Translations under genes and position numbers: made by a program
The notes under the pieces: model-generated
Database searches by the model: none
What the model was told of the DNA's origin: nothing
What the model saw: only the letters and a program-made list of their open reading frames with translations
Assembly: GCF_002215495.1 (NCBI RefSeq)
Contig: NZ_CP021378.1
Location: forward strand, 1,107,846-1,171,845
Source: Porphyrobacter sp. CACIAM 03H1
GTDB taxonomy: Bacteria > Pseudomonadota > Alphaproteobacteria > Sphingomonadales > Sphingomonadaceae
DNA length: 64,000 nt
Reading direction: 5' to 3'
Shown here: positions 50,942-60,207 of the stretch, one piece after another
How the letters are laid out: the number at the start of each line of letters is the position of its first letter
Numbering within the stretch: position 1 is the first letter of the stretch

Positions 50942-51756
50942 GACCGCGCTCCCCTTGCCGGATAGGCCGCTCCGGCGCCGAGGTCCGCGTAGGGCACGGG
51001 GGCGATGCGGCAGAGGTAGGTCTCGGCCTCGATCTGCGCCTCGACGGCAAAGCCCGCCGCGCGCAGCATCGCCTGCGAACAGGCGGCGTTGGGGGCCCAC
51101 CAGTTCGACCAGTCGCCCGCGAATTCGCGCTCGATGAAGTGCATCTTCGGATAGCCCGGCTCGTCGAAATAGGCGGGGGGATCGAAGGTGCCGGGCTTGT
51201 GGAAGGGGTGGTCGGCGGGCGGATCGAACACGGCGACGCTGCCCTGCTGCATGGTCTGGAACAGCAGCATGTCGCCCGCCACGTGCTCGCGGATCAGATC
51301 GAGCGCGAGCAGCGGGTGGCGCAGGTGGTAGAGCACGCCCATGAAGATCACGAGATCGAAGGTCTCGCCCAGCGAAGCGACGTCGTAGACATCGCCTTTC
51401 GCGAACTCGATCTGCGGGAATCCCAGCGTGTCCGCCGCCAGCCGGGCCTGTTCGAGGTAGCGCGGGTCGCTGTCGATGCCGAGCACCCGCGCCGCGCCCC
51501 GCCGGGCCATCGCGATCGCGTGGAAACCCGCGTTGCAGCCGATGTCGAGCACCGATTTGCCGGTCAGGTCGGCGGGCAGGGCGTCGGCGAAGCGGCGATA
51601 CTTGAACGCAGGGTAATCGCCGAGGAAATGGTCGGGCGCGGTCATGATCCCGTCGCCGAGATCGATGTTGTGGAACCACGGCGCCAGCGCCTCGACACGC
51701 GCGCGCAGGCTTTCGGCGGAGCGATCGCGCACGGCGGGGCGGGGGGCATCGGCCAT
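50938..51756 (-). CDS. SAM-dependent methyltransferase, TIGR04290-like
   Basis: 272 aa. SAM-binding motif I VLDIGCNAGFHAIAM (~75-89), acidic loop IDSD, FAKGDVYDV, then VIFMGVLYHLRHP (post-II). The N-terminal WFHNIDLGDGI...FLGDYPAFKYRRF block and later Trp-rich FAGDWSNWWAPN fit the CmoB-like group annotated as TIGR04290, which is known from conserved gene cassettes rather than from a defined reaction. A small-molecule or sugar O-methyltransferase is plausible. 2 bases after the phosphatase stop; overlaps the hydrolase start by 4. Confidence 0.88.
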   Translation of the reverse strand: MADAPRPAVRDRSAESLRARVEALAPWFHNIDLGDGIMTAPDHFLGDYPAFKYRRFADALPADLTGKSVLDIGCNAGFHAIAMARRGAARVLGIDSDPRYLEQARLAADTLGFPQIEFAKGDVYDVASLGETFDLVIFMGVLYHLRHPLLALDLIREHVAGDMLLFQTMQQGSVAVFDPPADHPFHKPGTFDPPAYFDEPGYPKMHFIEREFAGDWSNWWAPNAACSQAMLRAAGFAVEAQIEAETYLCRIAPVPYADLGAGAAYPARGARS

Positions 51757-51758
51757 CG

Positions 51759-52355
51759 TCACGCGGTCCGCTCGTTGAGCGACAGCACGCGCTCGCCCCA
51801 GGGACCGGCTGCGATCCGCGTGACCGAGGCCGGGTCGATGTCGAAAGCGAGGATGCGGTCGAGCGAAAGGCCGAGCACGCCCGCCACCGCGGCACGGATC
51901 ACGTCGGCGTGGCTCACCATCGCGACGACCAGCCCTTCGGCCCGGCGGGCGACGGCGCGCAGGTGGGCCAGGACGCGCTCCTGCACCGCAACCATCGCCT
52001 CGCCCCCCGGCGCGCGGGCTGCACCCCGCCGGGCGTTCCATTCCCGCCAGCGCGGATCGCCTTCGAGCGCGGCGAATTCCCGCCCGGTCCATTCGCCGAA
52101 ATCGACCTCGTCGAGCGCCTCTGCCACGGTCACGGGTGCCCGGCGCACCATCGTCAGCGCCTGCGCGGTCTCGCGCGCCCGGCGCACGGGGCTGGTCTGC
52201 ACTTCGTCCACTCCTTCGCCGCCCAGCCGCCGCGCCAGCCGCAACGCCTGGGCGCTGCCCGCCTCCGACAGCGGCACGTCGCCGGCACGGCCGCACAGCA
52301 CATGCTCAAGCTGCGAATGCGCTGCATGGCGGACGAGTATGATCGTGGCTGTCAT
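51759..52355 (-). CDS. Histidine phosphatase superfamily protein
   Basis: 198 aa from ATG 52355 after GGGAG. Catalytic RHA motif at 9-11 (IILVRHAAHSQ), TSPVRRARETAQAL, the acidic Glu in LDEVDFGEWTG and late His in VSHADVIRAAV complete the phosphoglycerate-mutase/CobC-type active site. In this operon it could remove phosphate from an inositol or sugar phosphate (inference). First gene of the leftward operon, divergent from the epimerase operon across a 241-base gap. Confidence 0.9.
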   Translation of the reverse strand: MTATIILVRHAAHSQLEHVLCGRAGDVPLSEAGSAQALRLARRLGGEGVDEVQTSPVRRARETAQALTMVRRAPVTVAEALDEVDFGEWTGREFAALEGDPRWREWNARRGAARAPGGEAMVAVQERVLAHLRAVARRAEGLVVAMVSHADVIRAAVAGVLGLSLDRILAFDIDPASVTRIAAGPWGERVLSLNERTA

Positions 52356-52464
52356 GATGCTCCCGAGGATCGTGCGAAGGAAAGTAGAAGCCGACTCGCA
52401 GCGCCCCCTCAAGGAGGCAGGTTGCCAAACTGGATTATGGCCGGAGAGGTCGAATTCGCTTCAT

Positions 52465-52480
52465 CGCCAATATTATGGCG
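52465..52480. promoter_or_regulatory. CGCCA-ATATTA-TGGCG palindrome in the divergent promoter
   Basis: Inverted CGCCA/TGGCG arms around an AT-rich centre lie in the low-GC part of the 241-base gap between the two divergent operons (52356-52596). It is placed to control both. No matching regulator gene is adjacent. No promoter boxes could be assigned with confidence. Confidence 0.4.
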
Positions 52481-52596
52481 TTCGGCCCGTTAAGCGGACC
52501 GATCAACATGAGTTAGCCTCACCATTTAGAAGGCAGCCGCCCTCCTTCGATTAGGTACTTACCAGAAGAAGAACCTTGTCTGGCGGGAGAGCTGTT

Positions 52597-53712
52597 TTGT
52601 CGGAAAGAATTCTGGTCACCGGCGGGGCCGGCTTCATCGGCCGTCACCTGTGCCGTGAACTGCTGGCACGCGGTCACGAAGTGCGGGTGCTCGATGCGCT
52701 GATCGAGCAGGTGCACCCCGGCGGCGAACGTCCCGCGGACCTTCCCGACGATGTCGAACTCCTGCGCGCCGACATCCGCGACGGCGATGCCGTGGCGCGC
52801 GCGCTGGCGGGGGTGGACCGTGTCGTCCATCTCGCCGCTGAAGTCGGGGTCGGCCAGTCGATGTACGAGGTCGAACGCTACACCGCGGCCAACGACCTCG
52901 GCACTGCTGTGCTGATGGAACGGCTGATCGACAATCCGGTCAAGCGCATCGTCACCGCCTCCTCGATGAGCATCTATGGCGAGGGTCTCTACCGCGATGC
53001 CGACGGCGCACTGGTCGAGGATGCCGCGCGCGGGGTGCTGCGCGACGGGCAGCGCGCCTGGGACCCGCTCGATGATCGCGGACGTCCGCTGACCCCGGTG
53101 GCGACGCCCGAATGGAAATCAGCCGACCTCGCCTCGGTCTATGCGCTGGGCAAGTTTGTGCAGGAGCGCATGACCCACATCATGGCCGCGCCCTACGGGA
53201 TCGAGAGCACCTGCCTCAGGCTGTTCAACGTCTACGGGCCGGGGCAGGCGCTTTCCAACCCCTATACCGGCGTCCTGGCGATCTTCGCCGCGCGCCTGCT
53301 CAACGGCCAGCCGCCGATGATCTTCGAGGACGGCGAGCAGCGGCGCGATTTCGTCCATGTCGCCGATGTCGCCCGGGCCTTCGCCGATGCGCTCGATCAC
53401 CCTGCGGCGGCGGGCGGCACCTTCAACATCGGCTCGGGCGAGGACCGCTCGGTCAGGCAGGTCGCGCGCGCGCTCGCCGAGGCGATGGGGCGCAATGATC
53501 TGGACGCCGAAATCGTCGGCAAGGCGCGCACCGGCGACATTCGCCACTGCTATTGCGACACCACGCTGGCGCGCGAGACGATCGGCTTTTCGGCGCGGCA
53601 GGATTTCGGCGAGGGCCTCGCTGACCTTGCCGATTGGCTCGCCGGGCAGACCGCCGAGGACCGCGCCGAGCGGGCGCGCGGCGAGCTCGAAGCGCGCGGG
53701 CTCGTGGCATGA
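52597..53712 (+). CDS. NAD-dependent sugar epimerase/dehydratase (1)
   Basis: 371 aa from TTG 52597, 7 bases after GGGAGAG; an in-frame TTG at 52576 is less well placed. Extended SDR: ILVTGGAGFIGRHL, a Ser in TASSMSIYGEG, YALGK catalytic pair (SVYALGKFVQ) and NVYGPGQ. Acts on a nucleotide-activated sugar in the cytoplasm. First gene of a seven-gene operon in which each stop overlaps the next start by 4 bases. Confidence 0.9.
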   Translation: MSERILVTGGAGFIGRHLCRELLARGHEVRVLDALIEQVHPGGERPADLPDDVELLRADIRDGDAVARALAGVDRVVHLAAEVGVGQSMYEVERYTAANDLGTAVLMERLIDNPVKRIVTASSMSIYGEGLYRDADGALVEDAARGVLRDGQRAWDPLDDRGRPLTPVATPEWKSADLASVYALGKFVQERMTHIMAAPYGIESTCLRLFNVYGPGQALSNPYTGVLAIFAARLLNGQPPMIFEDGEQRRDFVHVADVARAFADALDHPAAAGGTFNIGSGEDRSVRQVARALAEAMGRNDLDAEIVGKARTGDIRHCYCDTTLARETIGFSARQDFGEGLADLADWLAGQTAEDRAERARGELEARGLVA

Positions 53713-54791
53713 GACTGGAGGAGGGCCGGACCATCCTCGTCACCGGGGGTGCGGGCTTCATCGGCTCCAATCTCGCGATGCGTCTGCTCGAGCGCGGTTG
53801 CCGGGTGCGGATCCTCGACTCGCTCGAGCGGCCCGGAACCGGGCGCAATCTGGAGTGGCTGACCGCGCGCCACGGCGACCGGGTCGAGCCGGTGGTGGCC
53901 GACCTGCGCGACCCCGCCGCCATCGCACGCGCCGTGCGCGGGGTGGACGGGGCCTTCCACTTCGCCGCTCAGGTGGCGGTGACGACCAGCCTGGCCGACC
54001 CGGCGGCGGATTTCGCCGTCAATCTCGGCGGCACCTTCGCCCTGCTCGAGACCCTGCGCCGCGAGCGGCCCGGCGCGCCGCTGATCTTCGCCTCGACCAA
54101 CAAGGTCTATGGCGATCTTGCCGACATTGCCCTGACGCAGGGCCGCGACGGCTATGCGCCTGCTGCGCCCGATCTCGCCGCCCACGGCGTGGGCGAAGCG
54201 CGCCCGCTCGATTTTCACACGCCTTACGGCTGCTCCAAGGGCGCGGCGGACCAGTATGTGCTCGATTACGCGCGCAGCTACGGGATGCCGGCGGCGGTGC
54301 TGCGGATGAGCTGCATCTACGGCGAGCGCCAGATGGGAACAGAGGATCAGGGCTGGGTCGCCCATTTCCTCCTGCGCGCGCTGGCAGGCGAGACGATCAC
54401 GCTCTACGGCGACGGGCATCAGGTGCGCGACATATGCGACGTGGCTGATACCTGCGCCGCCTATGTCGCCGCCTTCGAGCGCATCGACAGCATCGCCGGC
54501 CGCGCCTTCAACTGGGGTGGCGGGCCGGAGAATGCGGTGAGCCTGCTGACGGTGGTCGGGGAGATCCGGCGCATTCTCGGCACTGCGCCGCCCGTCACCT
54601 CCTCCGACTGGCGCGCTGGCGACCAGCGGTGGTTCGTCGCCGACACCCGCGCCATCGATGCCGCGCTGGGGCTGGGCCCGCGCAAGGGTTGGCGCACCGG
54701 CCTGACCGACCTTGCCGCATGGCTCTCGGTCAACCGCGCGGCGACCCCGCCCGCCGCCGCGCCGGCCCCTGCGCGCGAGCAGGTGTGGTGA
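53709..54791 (+). CDS. NAD-dependent sugar epimerase (2), CDP-tyvelose-epimerase-like
   Basis: 360 aa. Extended SDR with ILVTGGAGFIGSNLAM, FASTNKVYGD and catalytic Y-G-C-S-K (TPYGCSKGAADQYV). The STNKVYG-type segment and PYGCSKG are characteristic of CDP-paratose/tyvelose 2-epimerase relatives, and RMSCIYGERQMG..DQGWVAHF supports that subgroup. Probably epimerises a nucleotide sugar. ATGA overlap with the upstream epimerase. Confidence 0.9.
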   Translation: MRLEEGRTILVTGGAGFIGSNLAMRLLERGCRVRILDSLERPGTGRNLEWLTARHGDRVEPVVADLRDPAAIARAVRGVDGAFHFAAQVAVTTSLADPAADFAVNLGGTFALLETLRRERPGAPLIFASTNKVYGDLADIALTQGRDGYAPAAPDLAAHGVGEARPLDFHTPYGCSKGAADQYVLDYARSYGMPAAVLRMSCIYGERQMGTEDQGWVAHFLLRALAGETITLYGDGHQVRDICDVADTCAAYVAAFERIDSIAGRAFNWGGGPENAVSLLTVVGEIRRILGTAPPVTSSDWRAGDQRWFVADTRAIDAALGLGPRKGWRTGLTDLAAWLSVNRAATPPAAAPAPAREQVW

Positions 54792-55900
54792 GCCGCATGG
54801 GTGCCGGCCATGTCCTGATGACCGCCGATGCGGTGGGCGGCGTGTGGCAATATGCGACCGGACTTGCGGCGGAACTGGCGGGCGAGGGATTTGGCGTCAC
54901 GCTCGCGGTCATGGGGCCCGATCCCGACGCGAGCCAGCGCCGCTGCCTCGATGGCGTGCCCGGCGTGCGGCTGGTCGAGACCGGCTTGCCGCTCGACTGG
55001 ATGTGCAACAACCCCGCCGAGGTCGCCGCCGCTGCCCTCGGCCTTGCGCGCCTTGTCCGGGCGTGCGGTGCCGACCTGTTGCACTGCAATTCCCCCGCGC
55101 TGCTCGGCGCGGCGCCCTTTCCCGTCCCCGTGCTGGCCGCCGCGCATGGCTGCATCACCACCTGGTGGCAGGCGGCGAGGGGCGGCGCGCCGGTCGATCC
55201 CGCGCTCGCCTGGCACGGCGACCTGATGCGGCGCGGGCTGTGCGTGGCCGACGCCGTGGTCGCGCCGAGCGCCAGCTTCGCCGCCACGCTCGAGGCGACC
55301 TACGGCCTCGCCCGCCGTCCGCTGGTGGTGCACAATGGCCGCCCCCCAGCCGATGCGCTGCAGCCCGGCGCGCACCGGCTCGATGCCGCTCTGGTGGTGG
55401 GACGGATGTGGGACCCGGTCAAGAACGCCGCGCTGATCGATGCGGTAGCGGCGCGGCTCGACCTGCGCTTTCTCGTCGCGGGGCAGCTGAGCGGGCCCCA
55501 CGGCGAGGAGGCCGCCTTCGTCCATGCCGTGGCGCTCGGCGCGCTGCCCGATGCGGACCTCGCCGCGCTCCTCGCGCTGCGCCCGATCTTCGTATCGGCG
55601 GCGACTTTCGAGCCTTTCGGTCTCGCCGTGCTGGAGGCGGCCACGGCGGGCTGCGCGCTGGTGCTGTCCGACATCCCGACCTTCCGCGAGCTGTGGGACG
55701 GGGCGGCGGTCTTCGCCGACCCGCGCGATGCGGCAGGCTTTGCCGGTGCCATTGCGCGGCTGCACGCCGATCCCGACGCGCGCCGGACGCTGGGCGAGGC
55801 GGCGCAGGCGCGCGCGCTGCGCTTCACCCCGGCGGCGATGGCGCGGGGCGTCACCGCCATTTACCGCCGGCTGCTGGCCGGCCGCGAGGCTGCCGCATGA
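54788..55900 (+). CDS. Glycosyltransferase family 4
   Basis: 370 aa from GTG 54788, overlapping the previous stop as GTGA; ATG 54797 is an alternative. GT-B fold: N-terminal MTADAVGGVWQYATGLA (acceptor domain, Gly-rich loop), then donor domain LDAALVVGRMWDPVKN and the E-x7-E type FVSAATFEPFGLAVLEAATAG motif of GT4. Retaining glycosyltransferase, probably adding a sugar made by the neighbouring epimerases. No membrane helix. Confidence 0.9.
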   Translation: MSRMGAGHVLMTADAVGGVWQYATGLAAELAGEGFGVTLAVMGPDPDASQRRCLDGVPGVRLVETGLPLDWMCNNPAEVAAAALGLARLVRACGADLLHCNSPALLGAAPFPVPVLAAAHGCITTWWQAARGGAPVDPALAWHGDLMRRGLCVADAVVAPSASFAATLEATYGLARRPLVVHNGRPPADALQPGAHRLDAALVVGRMWDPVKNAALIDAVAARLDLRFLVAGQLSGPHGEEAAFVHAVALGALPDADLAALLALRPIFVSAATFEPFGLAVLEAATAGCALVLSDIPTFRELWDGAAVFADPRDAAGFAGAIARLHADPDARRTLGEAAQARALRFTPAAMARGVTAIYRRLLAGREAAA

Positions 55901-56994
55901 AGATCGCCTGGTTCACCCACTCGCTCGCTTCCTGCTGGAACCACGGCAACGCCCATTTCCTGCGCGGGGTGCTCGACGAACTGATCGCGCGCGGCCACGA
56001 TGCGGTCGCCTTCGAGCCGGCCGATGCGTGGAGCCGCACCAACCTGCTCGCCGATCACGGGGCAGCCGGCATCGCGGCTTTCACCCGCGCCTATCCGCGC
56101 CTTGCGTCGGTCATCTACCCGTTCGAGGCCGATATCGGCGCGCTGGTCGAGGGTGCGGACCTGGTGATCGTCCACGAATGGAACGATCCCGCGCTGGTCT
56201 CGCGCTTCGGCGCTCTGAGGAAACAGGGCGCAAGGTTCCGCTTGCTGTTCCACGACACCCACCACCGCGCCGTTAGCGAGCCCGCGGCGATGCGCGCCTA
56301 TGACCTCAGCGGCTATGACGGCGTGCTCGCCTTCGGGGAGACGCTGGCCGAGGTCTATCGCGGCTGGGGCTGGGGGGACCGGGTGCACGTGTGGCACGAG
56401 GCCGCCGACACCCGCCGCTTCCATCCGCCCGCCGTCGAGGAACCGCGCGAAGGGCTGGTGTGGATCGGCAACTGGGGCGACGGGGAGCGTTCGGCCGAGA
56501 TCGAGGAATTCCTCCTCGCCCCCGCCGACGCGGCGGACCTGCCGCTCGACATCTACGGCGTGCGCTACCCGCAGACGGCGCTGGCCACGCTGGCGCAATA
56601 CGGCGCGCGCTATCGCGGATGGGCGGCGAACCCGCGTGCGCCGGAAATCTTCGCGCGCCATCTCGCCACCGTCCACGTGCCGCGCCGTTTCTACGTCGAG
56701 GCGCTCCCCGGCATCCCCACCATCCGCGTTTTCGAGGCGCTCGCCTGCGGCATTCCGCTGGTCTGCGCGCCCTGGGACGATGCCGAAAACCTGTTCCGCC
56801 CCGGCACCGATTACCTTGTCGCGCGGGACGGGGCGGAGATGACAGCGCACCTCGCCGCGCTCGCCAACGACCCCGCGATGCGTGCGCAACTAGCCACCGA
56901 CGGCCTCGCGACGATCCGCGCACGCCACACCTGCGCGCACCGGGTGGACGAGCTGCTCGCGCTGGTCGGCCAGACCGAAAGGGAGACCGCATGA
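55897..56994 (+). CDS. CgeB-like glycosyltransferase (1)
   Basis: 365 aa, GT-B-like. N-terminal MKIAWFTHSLASCWNHGNAHFLRGVL is clearly related to the two genes downstream. The C-terminal half fits the glycosyltransferase family represented by CgeB (PF13524): FYVEALPGIPTIRVFEALACGIPLV and DYLVARDG. CgeB contributes to spore-coat glycosylation in Bacillus; here it is likely a sugar transferase in the same pathway. ATGA overlap at both ends. Confidence 0.86.
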   Translation: MKIAWFTHSLASCWNHGNAHFLRGVLDELIARGHDAVAFEPADAWSRTNLLADHGAAGIAAFTRAYPRLASVIYPFEADIGALVEGADLVIVHEWNDPALVSRFGALRKQGARFRLLFHDTHHRAVSEPAAMRAYDLSGYDGVLAFGETLAEVYRGWGWGDRVHVWHEAADTRRFHPPAVEEPREGLVWIGNWGDGERSAEIEEFLLAPADAADLPLDIYGVRYPQTALATLAQYGARYRGWAANPRAPEIFARHLATVHVPRRFYVEALPGIPTIRVFEALACGIPLVCAPWDDAENLFRPGTDYLVARDGAEMTAHLAALANDPAMRAQLATDGLATIRARHTCAHRVDELLALVGQTERETA

Positions 56995-58082
56995 ACATCG
57001 CCTTCTACGGATCGAGCCTGCTGTCCTCGTACTGGAACGGGGCGGCGACCTATTACCGCGGCATCCTGCGCGCGCTGGCGGAGCGGGGGCACCGGATCAC
57101 CTTCTACGAACCCGACGCCTTCGACCGCCAGCAGCATCGCGACATCGACCCGCCCGAATGGGCCGAGGTGGTGGTCTGGCCCGCGACCCCCGAGGGCCTC
57201 GCCGGCGTTCTCGCCGAGGCGGGCGCGGCGGATGTGGTGATCAAGGCCAACGGCGTCGGGGTCTATGACCGCGAACTGCTGGAGGGCGTGCTCGCCCGCG
57301 CCGCACCCCATGCGCTCAGGATCTTCTGGGACGTCGATGCCGCCGCCACGCTCGACGAGATGCGCCGCGATCCCGCCCATCCGGTGCGCGCCGCGCTGCC
57401 CCGGCTGGACATGGTCTTCACCTATGGCGGCGGCCCGCCGGTGGTCGCGGCCTACGAGGGCTTCGGCGCGAAGGAATGCGTGCCGGTCTACAACGCGCTC
57501 GACCTCACCACCCACGTGCCCGTCCCGCCCGATCCGCGCTTCGCCTGCGATCTCGCCTTCCTCGCCAACCGCCTGCCCGACCGCGAGGCGCGGGTGGAGG
57601 AGTTCTTCCTCAAACCCGCCGCGCTGCTGCCCGAAAGGCGCTTCCTCATCGGCGGCAACGGCTGGGCCGACAAGCCGATGCCGGGCAACGTGCGGGCCAT
57701 CGGCCATGTCGGCACCGCCGAGCACAACGCCTTCAACGCCACGCCGCTCGCCGTGCTGAACGTCGCGCGGGATTCGATGGCCGAGGTCGGCTTCTCGCCT
57801 GCCACCCGCGTCTTCGAGGCGGCGGGCGCGGCGGCCTGCCTCATCACCGACGCCTGGGTGGGCATCCCGATGTTCCTCGAGCCCGACCGCGAGATCCTCG
57901 TCGCCCGCGACGGGCAGGACGTTGCCGACCACCTCGCCGCCCTCACGCCCGAACGCGCCCGCGCGATCGGCGCGGCGGCGCTCGAGCGGGTGCGCCACGA
58001 GCACACCTACGAACTGCGCGCCGTGATCGTCGATCGGGTGCTCCACCGCCTCGCCGAAGCGCGGCGCGAGGTGGCGGCATGA
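56991..58082 (+). CDS. CgeB-like glycosyltransferase (2)
   Basis: 363 aa, second of three paralogues. Begins MNIAFYGSSLLSSYWNGAAT; middle IFWDVDAAATLDEM and FTYGGGPPVV; C-terminal GFSPATRVFEAAGAAACLI, corresponding to the RVFEALACG block of copy 1. Donor and acceptor unknown. Divergence among the three copies suggests successive, different transfers rather than simple dosage. Overlaps its neighbours by 4 bases. Confidence 0.86.
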   Translation: MNIAFYGSSLLSSYWNGAATYYRGILRALAERGHRITFYEPDAFDRQQHRDIDPPEWAEVVVWPATPEGLAGVLAEAGAADVVIKANGVGVYDRELLEGVLARAAPHALRIFWDVDAAATLDEMRRDPAHPVRAALPRLDMVFTYGGGPPVVAAYEGFGAKECVPVYNALDLTTHVPVPPDPRFACDLAFLANRLPDREARVEEFFLKPAALLPERRFLIGGNGWADKPMPGNVRAIGHVGTAEHNAFNATPLAVLNVARDSMAEVGFSPATRVFEAAGAAACLITDAWVGIPMFLEPDREILVARDGQDVADHLAALTPERARAIGAAALERVRHEHTYELRAVIVDRVLHRLAEARREVAA

Positions 58083-59169
58083 GGCTCGTCGTTCTCGGGC
58101 TCGCGCTGTCCTCATCGTGGGGCAACGGCCACGCCACCACCTTCCGCGCGCTGCTCGCCGCCTTCGCCGCGCGGGGACACGAGGTGCTGTTCCTCGAACG
58201 CGACGTGCCGTGGTATGCAGAGCACCGCGACCTCGCCGATCCCGACTTCTGCGAACTCGCATACTACGACAGCCTCGCCGCACTTGCGGACTGGCGCGAG
58301 ACGATCGCTGAGGCCGACGCGGTGATGGTCGGCTCCTACGTGCCCGACGGCATCGCGGTCGGCGCCTTCGTGCAGGCCCATGCACGCGGGCTGACGTGCT
58401 TCTACGACATCGACACCCCCGTGACCCTCGCCGCGCTCGACCGGGGGGCGTGCGACTACCTCTCGCGCGAGGTGCTGGCGGGATACGATGTCTATTTCTC
58501 CTTCACCGGCGGGCCGACGCTGGAGCGGCTGGAGCGCGAATACGGCGCCCGCGCCGCACGGGCGCTCTACTGCTCGGTCGACACCGCGCGCTACCGCCCG
58601 CTGGATGTGCCGGTGCGCTGGGACCTCACCTATCTCGGCACCTACAGTCCCGACCGCCAGCCGACGCTCGAACGGCTGCTGATCGAACCGGCCCGGGCGC
58701 GGCCCGACCTGCGTTTCGCCGTCGCCGGGCCGCAATATCCCGAGGACATCGACTGGCCCGCCAATGTCGAGCGGATCGCGCACCTGCCGCCCGCCGACCA
58801 CCCCGCCTTCTATTCTGCCTCGCGCTTCGCGCTCAACGTCACCCGCGCCGACATGATCGCCGCCGGCTGGTCGCCCTCGGTCCGCCTGTTCGAGGCGGGG
58901 GCCTGCGGGACGCCGATCATCTCCGACCGCTGGGACGGGATCGACAGCCTGCTCGCCCCGGGGCGGGAGATCATCCTGGCCGAAGACAGCGCCGACGTGC
59001 TCGCCGCGCTGGACCGCGATGCCCGCGCCATCGGCACGGCCGCCCGCGCCGCGGTGCTCGCGCAGCACAGCGCCGAGGCCCGCGCCGCCGGGTTCGAGGC
59101 CGATCTCGCCCGCGCCATCGCCGGGCGCCAGAATGACAAGGCAGACCCTGCCGACAGGAGAGAAGTGGC

Positions 59170-59173
<4 letters not shown>
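58079..59173 (+). CDS. CgeB-like glycosyltransferase (3)
   Basis: 364 aa, third paralogue. MRLVVLGLALSSSWGNGHAT opens it; FYDIDTPVTLAALD and FSFTGGPTLERL match the middle of copy 2; the C-terminal SVRLFEAGACGTPIISD is the donor-site block. The last ~25 residues are charged. Overlaps the following epimerase start by 4 bases. Copies 2 and 3 appear closer to each other than to copy 1. Confidence 0.86.
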
Positions 59174-60186
<1,013 letters not shown>

Positions 60187-60207
60187 TGGCGCCTGCCGCT
60201 GCCGATC

